A DNA stretch of 64,000 nt, taken from contig NTMA01000066.1 in the NCBI GenBank assembly GCA_002917075.1, positions 152,995 to 216,994 of the forward strand, in the 5' to 3' direction. The position numbers and the translations under genes were made by a program. How positions within the stretch are numbered: the first letter of the stretch is position 1; each line of letters begins with the position of its first letter. Origin of the DNA: Hawksworthiomyces lignivorus (lineage: Eukaryota > Ascomycota > Sordariomycetes > Ophiostomatales > Ophiostomataceae). The notes below the pieces were generated by a model. The model was not told the origin of the DNA and searched no databases. It saw only the letters and a program-made list of their open reading frames with translations. Of the stretch, positions 1 to 8,175 are shown one piece after another.

Positions 1-32
1 ACATGAACGATTCCGTTTCGCTGATCAAGCAG

Positions 33-1512
33 TCTCCCGACTGGTATTCTTGCGACAACCGTCTTTGAACTGAGTCTTCGCGACTCCTCTCTCATCATCC
101 TCTTCTTTGGAATCCTCACAGTTCTTCCAGCGGCATTCCTGGGTATCGGAGGGTCTCAAACGGGCATGCGCCAGCAAATTCAAGCTCGTTACTCGTTTGG
201 GTATGTTGCAAATGCCTTTGCACCAACCACACTTGTGGTATGAAGAAAGAAGTGTATAAATATAGCTGAAGAAGGATGGATATGTTGTATCTCGCTTCTG
301 TTCCGTTAACTAACCATATCAACATCGAAACAGGCTCTACCTTGCGACGATCCCGCTATTGTTAAATGCAGCAACCGTCACCGGGTTCACTCTCATTTCC
401 TCCGTTGTCGGCGGCCAAACCATCTCAGCTCTAAATCCCGAAAGAGTCAGCGTTAGCGTTGGGATCGTGGTTATCGTCATTGTAAGCTTAGTGGCATCGC
501 TCTTTGGCTACCGGGCGTTACACTTCGTGGAGCGCTGGACATGGATTCCCAACATCATCTCGCTTCTCATCGCCGTTGGGTGTGGCGGCAAGTATCTGCA
601 CTTGCAAGCTCCAACAGAACCTGCCACGGCGTCTCAAGTCCTTTCGTATGGTGGTATCATTGCAGGTTACTTCATTACCTTTAGTGGAACAACTTCAGAT
701 TATTCCACGTACCACAACCCTTCTGCTTCCAAGTAAGGTTTAACATATTTCCTCTGAAAGTTGTCGACTCGTTTGGCGCCCCAATCTGGCTAACTTGTAA
801 TCCAATTTCTCTTAGGTTAAAGATATTCTGTTGCATGTACTTTGGCATTCTCGTGCCATCTGTGCTCCTTTTGATTCTTGGCGCAGCTATTGGCGGTGCC
901 ATACCAAATGTGGAGTCGTGGAATCAACAGTATACGGACTTGGGCGCCGGCGGCGTAATCTATGAGATGCTGACACCTGCTGGTGGCTTTGGCAAGTTTA
1001 TCGTTGTGCTGCTTGCTTTAAGTAGCATAGGTAATATTGCCATATCGTCATACTCTGTGTCATTGAACCTCCAGATGCTCTTGCCATTCTTCGCGCGAAT
1101 TCCTCGACTTGTCTTCGTCATCATCACCCTTGCCATTATGATTCCCTTTGCCATAAAGGCCGCTGAAGAGTGGGACGAAAGCTTGACAAATTTTCTTGCT
1201 ATTATCGGCTATTGGGCTGGATGCTTCGCTGCCGTGCTGATCGAGGAGCTCCTTGTCTTCCGTCGCATGGACTTCTCTACTTACGATCTCGCGATCTGGA
1301 ACGTGGGCAGCAAGTTGCCAACCGGCCTGGCTGCTCTTGGTGCATCGATTCTCTCTTTCGGCCTTGTTGTCCCGGGCATGGCTGAGGTATGGTACACAGG
1401 GCCAATTGCTGAGCACACAGGTGATATTGGATTCGAGATGGCATTTGCCGTCACCTGGATCTGCTACTGGCCGCTTCGTTGGCTAGAGATCAAATGGCGT
1501 GGCCATCTATGA
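33..1512 (+). CDS. NCS1-family purine-cytosine-type permease (5' partial)
   Basis: This is the 3' part of a nucleobase-cation symporter-1 transporter (Fcy2/Fcy21 type), a plasma-membrane protein that imports cytosine, purines or related compounds with protons. Reading starts after an acceptor CAG at 30-32; the upstream exons lie outside the window. Visible exons are about 33-200, 334-732 and 816-1512, joined by GT-AG introns of 133 and 83 nt. The protein reads LPTG-ILATTVFELSLRDS, then the family motif GGSQTGMRQQIQARYSFG, then LLNAATVTGFTLISSVVGGQ, followed by many hydrophobic segments. It ends LEIKWRGHL-stop. The SQTGMRQ/RYSFG block and the AATVTGF helix are characteristic of fungal NCS1 proteins. 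It converges on RIB7. The substrate cannot be told from the part seen. Confidence 0.88.
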
Positions 1513-1805
1513 GCAAGGTTGCCCTGAATTCTAAGTTGGAAGATGATGGCGAGTAAAATGAATATATAGTTTCATTAATCCTGTGAGCTAGACGATTATA
1601 GTGGGCATGATATGAACTTGATATGGCCACGGTACGCAAGCTCCGTGGAGATTGAGCCAATTTGAAGAAATTTTACCTCGGACTTGAGATCTTGATTCAG
1701 CGCAAGCATTTTTTTTTATTGGAGGGATGTATGCCGTATCAGCAAGAAGATGTTCATCAGTGAAAGAATCTACTTCGCTGAGAGGCTCAACAAGGTTGAT
1801 TAAAA

Positions 1806-2651
1806 TCACGAGTTGAATTTGCCACATAATATAACATCTTCACCTAGCTGTTGCCATCTGACATCTGTCAAACGTGCTACGGCAGCGGTGGCACTGTCTC
1901 CACGGCTAGGTGAAACAACAACGCCACCACGACCTAGCCAAACTGGAGCAATAGTGATGATGACGGAGTCGACAAAGATGCTGTTGTTTGGCTCCAAGAG
2001 TGTGTTAATTATGCTTCCGCCTCCTTCAATCATTATGCTGCTTAAACCGAGGCTCGCAATTAGAGTGAAGACATCGTTCCAGTTGAAATGGGTAACTTCA
2101 GCGTTGTCGTCAGCGGGGCTGGGTGCGACGCTGAGATTGATGTATTTGCCGCCATGGCTCTCAAGAAGCTGGCGTTTTATTGTGTCAGGTTCGCGTGTGG
2201 ATGTCACAACAAAAGGAGCGAGCCCCAAGCCACTCCGCACTACAGCTAACACACGACTATCGTGCGTCAGCGGCCAGCGATCGTGAGGATCAAGGATGAT
2301 AGGCCGCGGCTGATTGGTGGCGACATACTGGCCGTTATCAACTTCACCAATTCGACAGTTGAGGCCCGGATTGTCAGCCACAGCAGTGCCGACTCCGACT
2401 AAGATTGCATCGTGACGGCTGCGCAAGTAGTGTGTCATGGCCTTGGATTCAGGGCCAGAGAGAGAAGTGCGCACTCCAGGTGCAAGAGCCAGTGATGAGT
2501 CCAGAGACGTAGCAAAGGTAAGCGTTACAAAAGGCCGCCGTTGAGTGTGGTCCGGGGATGTTGGTTGTCCAGATAAATGTGGCAAGCGAGGAGGGAGGTA
2601 AGCCTCCAATTTTGCAGCATCGCTTGCGGGGAAATGCAGGGCCTCTGCCAT
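1806..2651 (-). CDS. RIB7: RIB7: 2,5-diamino-6-ribosylamino-4(3H)-pyrimidinone 5'-phosphate reductase
   Basis: Intronless 281-residue protein for the NADPH-dependent reductase step of fungal riboflavin synthesis, which reduces the ribosyl side chain of the pyrimidine intermediate to ribityl. The RibD C-terminal fold is visible. RPFVTLTFATSLDSSLA (about residues 39-55) is the start of the domain. HDAILVGVGTAVADNPGLNCR (about 79-99) is the cofactor-binding signature. IMIEGGGSIINTLL (about 205-218) and the C-terminal EDVILCGKF close the fold. Length matches the family (about 240-290). The ATG at 2651 is the first in frame and gives a normal short N-terminus. It is convergent with the permease, leaving about 290 bp for both 3' ends. 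Confidence 0.93.
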   Translation of the reverse strand: MAEALHFPASDAAKLEAYLPPRLPHLSGQPTSPDHTQRRPFVTLTFATSLDSSLALAPGVRTSLSGPESKAMTHYLRSRHDAILVGVGTAVADNPGLNCRIGEVDNGQYVATNQPRPIILDPHDRWPLTHDSRVLAVVRSGLGLAPFVVTSTREPDTIKRQLLESHGGKYINLSVAPSPADDNAEVTHFNWNDVFTLIASLGLSSIMIEGGGSIINTLLEPNNSIFVDSVIITIAPVWLGRGGVVVSPSRGDSATAAVARLTDVRWQQLGEDVILCGKFNS

Positions 2652-3710
2652 TTCGTAAGATATCGTTGCTAAGTCAAAGATATGATTGCTCTCGCCTGGT
2701 TGCTAAATGAACATTCGATATAATGAGATCAACAGCAAAGCTTGGAGGGAAGAAGGAAAGCAATAAAGAAAATATTTCAAGATAAGTGAGTGAAGGGGGC
2801 TGAACAGAGTTGCAAAAGAAACTTTAAACTGTGTGGCTAAACCAACGTGACCCCATCTAAGGTGGAAGACGAAAAAGAAGGAAAGCCATCGAGTTATATT
2901 GGAACAAAGGGATATAGCTGCTTGTTGAATTTCTGGTCCTAGAATCTCTTGGAAGCGAAAAACTACATGGCAGAATGAGGGGTTAAATAAACAGGTAGCC
3001 CTTGCTTAACGACACCTAGGTTTTCCGAGTTTATTAACAGTTTTGTAAGATAGAAATCGCTTCGTTATGAGGGGATGCTAAGGGCTTATTTATATACCTT
3101 TACTCCTTTCTCTTCAAATTATGCGAAATTAATGGTCTAAATCAATAGACCGGGAGGAATTGAGCGAATGGAAGTTAAATGAAGCAAAAAACAAATTAGC
3201 GTTATACGTTACAAGACAGAAAGAGCAAGAGGTATCGTTAGTCAATGGCCTTCGGGAGAAAAGGAAAAGCGCGAGTGAATAATTGATCAAGGAGAGACAC
3301 ATACCTTTGGAGGACGAAGCAAAACCTGTGCACACAAACAAAGCTGGTGAAAGACAAGCGGATCTTGAGAATTGCCTGCCGGGAAATTTAGCGTGAGAAC
3401 TAGTCCGCCTAGGAAAAGACGGCACTACATACTCCGTACAGAGTAGTGGCATTCGATGCTAAAACTGCTCTACTCTTGGGCGCTACTACCGCGTGTCTGG
3501 TAAGTTCGCTTCATCTTGAGAACCTTTGATCCCCAATATCTTTCTTTCGCAATTTATGGTGTTGTTTTAAGTTGTAAGAACATCTTTTGGCGTAAAGCTG
3601 GAGCCGAATCATTAATATCTACTTGCATGTGAGCTTCGTTTAGAAGCTGGTCTCAACTTAGCAAGATTTAGGCAATCCTTAGTTATATTTTATATTACGT
3701 AAGGTAGTTC
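2652..3710. other. Upstream region of RIB7, no gene seen
   Basis: About 1.06 kb upstream of RIB7 up to the inverted-repeat element. It is A/T-rich with scattered AAG-rich stretches. One TACTCCGTA motif lies at 3430-3438. No open frame here looks like a gene. Confidence 0.6.
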
Positions 3711-3718
3711 GAGCTAAT
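3711..3718. repeat. Left target-site duplication
   Basis: GAGCTAAT immediately precedes the left inverted repeat and recurs exactly after the right one (4473-4480). This supports transpositional insertion. Confidence 0.8.
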
Positions 3719-3860
3719 GGCCCCCAATAGATGCACACATGTGTGCAAATAAAATTTAGATGACTAAACCTCGCTCCACGTGATATTTCATACACATGCC
3801 TACTACCTGGATCAAATACAGCACTAATATCACTAATATCACCAATATCGTCACAAAAGC
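3719..3860 (+). repeat. Left terminal inverted repeat of the element
   Basis: Begins GGCCCCCAATAG and matches the reverse complement of 4332-4472. It lacks the second half of the terminal palindrome: after GTGTGC it goes directly to AAATAAAATTT. It carries about two extra AATATCAC-type units near its inner end. Confidence 0.85.
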
Positions 3861-4331
3861 CTCAACAAAATGACCTCTCTCCCTCCCGAAGCTGCCTACC
3901 TCCCTGCCTCTCGAAGCCGAATAAAGACAAGCCCTCCTTCAATTAATTAATCATTGGGCAGCGCCTCGCGGTTGTGCCTTTGTTGTTAGTCGGTCGAATA
4001 AGGACGGCTCGGTTGACTTAGAGTCTTTTGTGCCTATGTTATGGCGGCGTGAGGGTTTACCACTGTGTTATACAACAAAAAAATCACTATTCAAGCACCC
4101 AGTGCTTGAATCCTTGACACTAACGTATATTACCTTTGTGCCAGCGCACTTCGTGACACCGGGCCGTTGCCGTAGAAGCTCGGACAACAGATGCAAGCGG
4201 TGGAGGCACGTGTAGAGCAAGTAAATGCCAGGTTGTAGGCAGTTCTAGGGACATGGAAATTGCTAGAGTATGGAATTACCATGGAGCCAAATATATATGG
4301 TAATTTGCAGTAATTTTTGCTATTTCTGAAT

Positions 4332-4472
4332 GCTTTTTGTGACAATATTAGTGCTGTATGTGATCCAGGTAGTAGGCATGTGTATGAAATATCACGTGGA
4401 GCGAGGTTTAGTCATCTAAATTTTATTTGCGGCCCCCAATAGATGCACACATGTGTGCATCTATTGGGGGCC
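4332..4472 (-). repeat. Right terminal inverted repeat of the element
   Basis: Inverted copy of the left end. Its outermost 42 bp (4431-4472) form a perfect palindrome centred on ACACATGTGT. Confidence 0.85.
4431..4472. repeat. 42-bp perfect palindrome at the right end of the element
   Basis: Positions 4431-4472 equal their own reverse complement over all 42 bases (GGCCCCC...GGGGGCC). It could extrude as a hairpin with a 21-bp stem. The left end keeps only the outer 28 bases of the same sequence. Confidence 0.9.
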
Positions 4473-4480
4473 GAGCTAAT
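4473..4480. repeat. Right target-site duplication
   Basis: GAGCTAAT, identical to 3711-3718. Confidence 0.8.
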
Positions 4481-5803
4481 CTCTATTGCAAGCACCGTTA
4501 CCCGTCTTTCGGATAAGCAGCTTAGTATGTAAGTCTCTTTGAAGCGAATCGGGAAATTGGAACGTATTTGTTTCACACGTTGTTAATAAGCAATAGCCTC
4601 GGCTACGAGAAAATAGGATCGCGCTCATAGAACGCGATAGACGTACATATATTGTAGCCAGGGTAAAATTCCAAAAGTTGGGGGGGATGCTCTCAACCAA
4701 AGCCAGAAGATGAAAATGTCATCCCCAAAGTCCCAAATGGTAAGGGTGAGAAAGAAGGGTAAGGTATATACTTCTAGATACTGATAGGAGGATTCAACGC
4801 TGCTCCATAAGCACACTATCCCGCATTACTTCTACATACTAGGATGCTTGTACATATATACACGCTGGCTAGTTTCTCGGAGCCTTGGCTGGGGATTACG
4901 GTATACGGGGACGCTTATGTAACACCGTGTTAGATTTCTTTGCTTTACGTGTATTATACGTGTACGAGTGCAAAGCCCGCCGCTACGCGGGCGGTAGGTT
5001 AAAATCTGCCTTCTCAATACGAAAATTATTTGAATTACTGCAAGCAGCGCTTAGTAATAAAATACGGATAGAGATGATACCGGGCCCATTCGGCGAGGGA
5101 GACTCTCTTGTTATACGTGTATGTAGGTCACTGGCACACTGGGTTCTTCATCGCTGAGTGGCTCAAGTGATCAGTCAAGCTGTTTTTTCTTGCCAGAGCT
5201 AATTAGGTCTAAGCCTACCTTTGCCACAATGGAAAGAACAAAAATGGACATCAAACATCTGGGATCAGCTGAGACGTAAGTGGTTTGAGAAGGGGTCGAG
5301 GCGATTACGCGGCACAAACAGCGTGATTTTAGGATTTTCCATTTCTAGCCGCCAAAGCTTGGCTTTTCTTATAATCTCTTGGAAAAGTCATATTTTTATC
5401 TTCGCCTCCAACGCTAAAGCTCTTGTTGCAAACCATAGGAATTTCGAATGAAAGGCAGGAAAAAGGAAGGAATGATATACGACTGACAAAGCCAAGCTTC
5501 ACCAATCAGCGACTGAGAGGCCGAGGAGGTTTCTCGCAGGTTCCTGGGCTCTTTTCCTTCTTGGTTGGAAGTGCTTACGGACAAATTATATGCTCACCTG
5601 ACTTGCATCACTTCAGCAGTTCCCGTCGGCTTTGATAGACAATTATTGCTCCATTTTCTATTTCGACCTTTCACATTTACAATCCCATCGCTTCGCTCTC
5701 GTTTCCATCTACCTGTACACCGCAAATACGGTAACAGAACACATTTTATTCGTGCACTGCTCAATCCAACTTGGCCCGATTTGTAACTTCAATATTCTCA
5801 GTG
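4481..5803. other. Intergenic region between the transposon and the CYSTM gene
   Basis: About 1.3 kb with no supportable gene. It holds a GC-rich short hairpin near 4975-4995 (GCCCGC...GCGGGC) and a third copy of GAGCTAAT at 5196-5203. The last 250 bp before 5804 are pyrimidine-rich, as in a fungal promoter and leader. Confidence 0.55.
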
Positions 5804-6163
5804 ATGTCTAACAAGGAGAACCCACCCGCCTATCCCGGTTCGCCACAGGCCCCTGCAGCTGCATACTATGGTAGCGGCAACCCGGCCGGCTTCAACAATA
5901 ACGGACCCTATCAGCAGGGTCCACAGATGGGTTACTATCAACAACCATCATATCAGAACACGCATTACGGCGGCCAGCAGCCATATGGACAGATGCCCTA
6001 CAGCGGCTCCCAGTATGGACAGCCATATGGCCAACACCCACCAACTGGTTACTACCAGCAGAGTGGTTATTACAATGATCGCGGCAACGGCACAGACAGC
6101 TGTCTAACCGCTCTCTTGGGTGCTGCGGCCTGCTGTTGCTGTCTCGACTGTCTCTTGTTTTGA
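5804..6163 (+). CDS. Small Gln/Tyr/Pro-rich protein with a cysteine-rich CYSTM-type tail
   Basis: 119 residues, no intron. The first about 95 residues are disordered and rich in Gln, Tyr, Gly and Pro, with repeated YGQ/QPYGQ units (QQPYGQMPY, SQYGQPYGQ). The last about 20 residues are a short hydrophobic stretch with five cysteines (CLTALLGAAACCCCLDCLLF). This layout matches the CYSTM family: tail-anchored membrane proteins tied to stress and metal tolerance, often palmitoylated at the cysteines. The ATG at 5804 is used rather than the upstream in-frame non-ATG extension because it gives the standard polar N-terminus (MSNKENPPAYP). Compared with typical short CYSTM proteins the polar arm is long. 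Function is inferred from family only. Confidence 0.85.
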   Translation: MSNKENPPAYPGSPQAPAAAYYGSGNPAGFNNNGPYQQGPQMGYYQQPSYQNTHYGGQQPYGQMPYSGSQYGQPYGQHPPTGYYQQSGYYNDRGNGTDSCLTALLGAAACCCCLDCLLF

Positions 6164-6765
6164 GCTCATCTCAAAACCATGGGCTTGAAAGGAAGAGGCT
6201 CACAACAAGAAAGAGTACTTCTCAAAATACGAGACAAAAAAAACTACAGCTTTCCCAATCACTATAGATCCAAATCCGGAACTAGCAGCCTTTTCAATCA
6301 TTTCGTTTTACATTACATCTTACATATGTCCTCGCTGTGAATTATTTTGTCGAGGCTTTATTTCTTCCAAATTAGCTGTATAGATACCTAACTAGTCATG
6401 GTGCACTAGTGAACTGCAGCATACCTTGGAGGGTCGTCATTAGGAGTTGCTTGATCATGGGATTAGAGGAGGATATGTTGCTTGGTATTATTTGGCGTTT
6501 GGTTTCCCCTGCTTCAATTTTATTTTCTTTCCCGGAGGCGCGACTGCTAGGAATATTTGGAAACCAGGAACAGCTGACTAGCATTCGGCGCAAGGATGAA
6601 GCTTGAGAGGATGGTGATCTCTACGTCTCTACCTTTGATTTCTGTACGATTTTTATTCATTGCGGCTCCAGAAATTATTCGCGTTTAGCTTCTGTGTAAT
6701 ATAAAATACATCAAAGGCAATCCAAATTGACTCAAAAGAAAGGCTATGTTGGCTGTTACCCAATA
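6164..6765. other. Convergent 3' intergenic region
   Basis: About 600 bp between two convergent stop codons, AT-rich. It presumably holds both 3' untranslated regions. No gene seen. Confidence 0.6.
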
Positions 6766-8175
6766 TCATGATACTGTCGCATAAAGTTTGTCGAACTGGG
6801 CTTCAGCCTCTGCGACGCAATCATACGAGTAGATCATCTTCTGCACATCTGGCGAAGCCCACTTGTCCGGTATGGCCTTCTTACCATCCGACTGGTGTGC
6901 TGCAAACTGCCGGTCGCGCTCTTCGCGTGCCGCACCTTCACCAAGATGCAGCACTCGGCCAGAGTGAAAGGCCATGTCCACCAACATAGACGTACGCTCC
7001 TTGCGAAGGAGTTCGTATGTCTTAAGGCAGCGGTAGATGCTCTTCGAATTCCCCGTGTCTGCCCGACTTAGCACTTCTGCCAAGACCGCTCCATCCTCGA
7101 TCGCCATTGCAGCGCCTTGACTCAGATGCGGCAGGGTTGGATGGCATGCGTCACCTAATAGTGCCACAGCACCATGCACCCACGTGGGAAGTTCGCGGTG
7201 CTGTCGCAGACGCCATTCGCACACTTCTCCCTCAGGAACCATGTTGAGCATTCGCTGCACGAGTGGGCAAAAGTCTTGAAAGACGGCTAGCATCTCACTC
7301 TTGGATCCCCGGGTAGTGTACGTGGCAGAAGGTGCCGCTGCAAAATGCACATCTGGTTGAGCACTTGACAAATTGTAGACAGACTTGTTTGCTACCGGAT
7401 AGGCGATGATGTGGCGACGCTCACCGATCCAGCGCACGACGAGGTCACTATCGAGAAGGCTGCACATTTCAGGATCGTCTTTCATCTGATCGCGCGTCAG
7501 CATGATTCGGTAAGCTGCCTGTCCTGTGTCGGCCTCTTCGGTGGATAGGCCGAGCTCGCTCAGCAAAGCACTCCGTGTAGGCGACTTGATGCCATCGGCG
7601 CCGAGGATGACGTCGACTTCCAGAGTCGTTATTGGCGTCGGCGAGCTCAGTCCTTCATCTTCTTGTCTTGATTGATCTTGCTGCTGCTGTTCCTCGCTGC
7701 CATTTACTTCTGTTTTCTGCCCTCGCTTCTGCAGCCGCAAAACCGGTCGGGGCCCAAACCGCTCAATTCCTACAAGCGCCGTAGAAAAGTGAAACTTCAC
7801 GGCGGGCTCAGCGATGCAAGCTTGATACATGCCACCGGCGAGTGACGACCGGTGGCCTGTACAATGTGGATAGCCGTACAGTTCATAGACGTTGCTCATG
7901 TCGACGTGCGCGAGCTCGGTATCGGAGCTTCCCTGTCGAATGCTCGTTTCTTGCACTTTTGTCGCCTCTTTTTCGATGCCAGCCCAGCAGCCGAGCCGGG
8001 TAAGAATGCGGGCCATATTCGGAGCCATCTGAATACCAGCACCGACAAAGCCTAGATCGGCCGCAGACTCAAATACGTCAATATGCTTGAAGCCCTTCTT
8101 CGCCAGCGACAGCGCACATCCTAGGCCACCCATGCCAGCGCCAATGATAGCGATGCGTAAGTCGTAAACTGCCAT
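6766..8175 (-). CDS. FAD-dependent monooxygenase (salicylate-hydroxylase-like)
   Basis: Single-exon 469-residue class A flavoprotein hydroxylase, using FAD and NAD(P)H to hydroxylate an aromatic acid or similar ring. Visible motifs are the N-terminal Rossmann motif IAIIGAGMGGLGCALSL (about residues 8-24), the DG motif VDVILGADGIKSPTRSALL (about 190-210), and the second FAD motif VALLGDACHPTLPHLSQGAAMAIEDG (about 320-345). The spacing and length match fungal salicylate 1-monooxygenase/6-hydroxynicotinate 3-monooxygenase relatives. A Gln/Glu-rich insert (EEQQQQDQSRQEDEG) sits before the DG motif. The ATG at 8175 (MAVYDLRIAIIGAG) puts the FAD motif at the usual distance from the N-terminus; the frame extends upstream to 8229 but adds no expected sequence. 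No secretion signal is visible. The substrate is not determinable here, and no cluster partners are adjacent. Confidence 0.9.
   Translation of the reverse strand: MAVYDLRIAIIGAGMGGLGCALSLAKKGFKHIDVFESAADLGFVGAGIQMAPNMARILTRLGCWAGIEKEATKVQETSIRQGSSDTELAHVDMSNVYELYGYPHCTGHRSSLAGGMYQACIAEPAVKFHFSTALVGIERFGPRPVLRLQKRGQKTEVNGSEEQQQQDQSRQEDEGLSSPTPITTLEVDVILGADGIKSPTRSALLSELGLSTEEADTGQAAYRIMLTRDQMKDDPEMCSLLDSDLVVRWIGERRHIIAYPVANKSVYNLSSAQPDVHFAAAPSATYTTRGSKSEMLAVFQDFCPLVQRMLNMVPEGEVCEWRLRQHRELPTWVHGAVALLGDACHPTLPHLSQGAAMAIEDGAVLAEVLSRADTGNSKSIYRCLKTYELLRKERTSMLVDMAFHSGRVLHLGEGAAREERDRQFAAHQSDGKKAIPDKWASPDVQKMIYSYDCVAEAEAQFDKLYATVS

Larger units (their letters stand above)
3719..4472. mobile_element. 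Non-autonomous DNA transposon with long terminal inverted repeats (MITE-like, 754 bp)
   Basis: The two ends are long near-identical inverted repeats (3719-3860 and 4332-4472, about 142 and 141 bp) starting GGCCCCCAATAGATGC. The alignment holds through the blocks ending in GTCACAAAA. It is interrupted by two length differences: 16 extra bases in the right arm that complete a palindrome, and an expanded AATATCAC-like repeat in the left arm. Flanks carry an 8-bp direct duplication, GAGCTAAT. The 471-bp interior (3861-4331) has no frame longer than about 60 codons and no transposase motif, so the element must be mobilised in trans. An 8-bp duplication fits hAT, P or Merlin-type superfamilies; the ends do not identify which. 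The high similarity of the arms suggests a fairly recent insertion. Confidence 0.87.

Noticed and set aside
1813..2286. 157-codon plus-strand frame opposite RIB7
   Set aside because: It is a shadow of the RIB7 coding sequence; the minus-strand frame carries all family motifs.
3129..3452. 107-codon minus-strand frame near the transposon
   Set aside because: Low-complexity Ser/Phe-rich sequence with no family resemblance.
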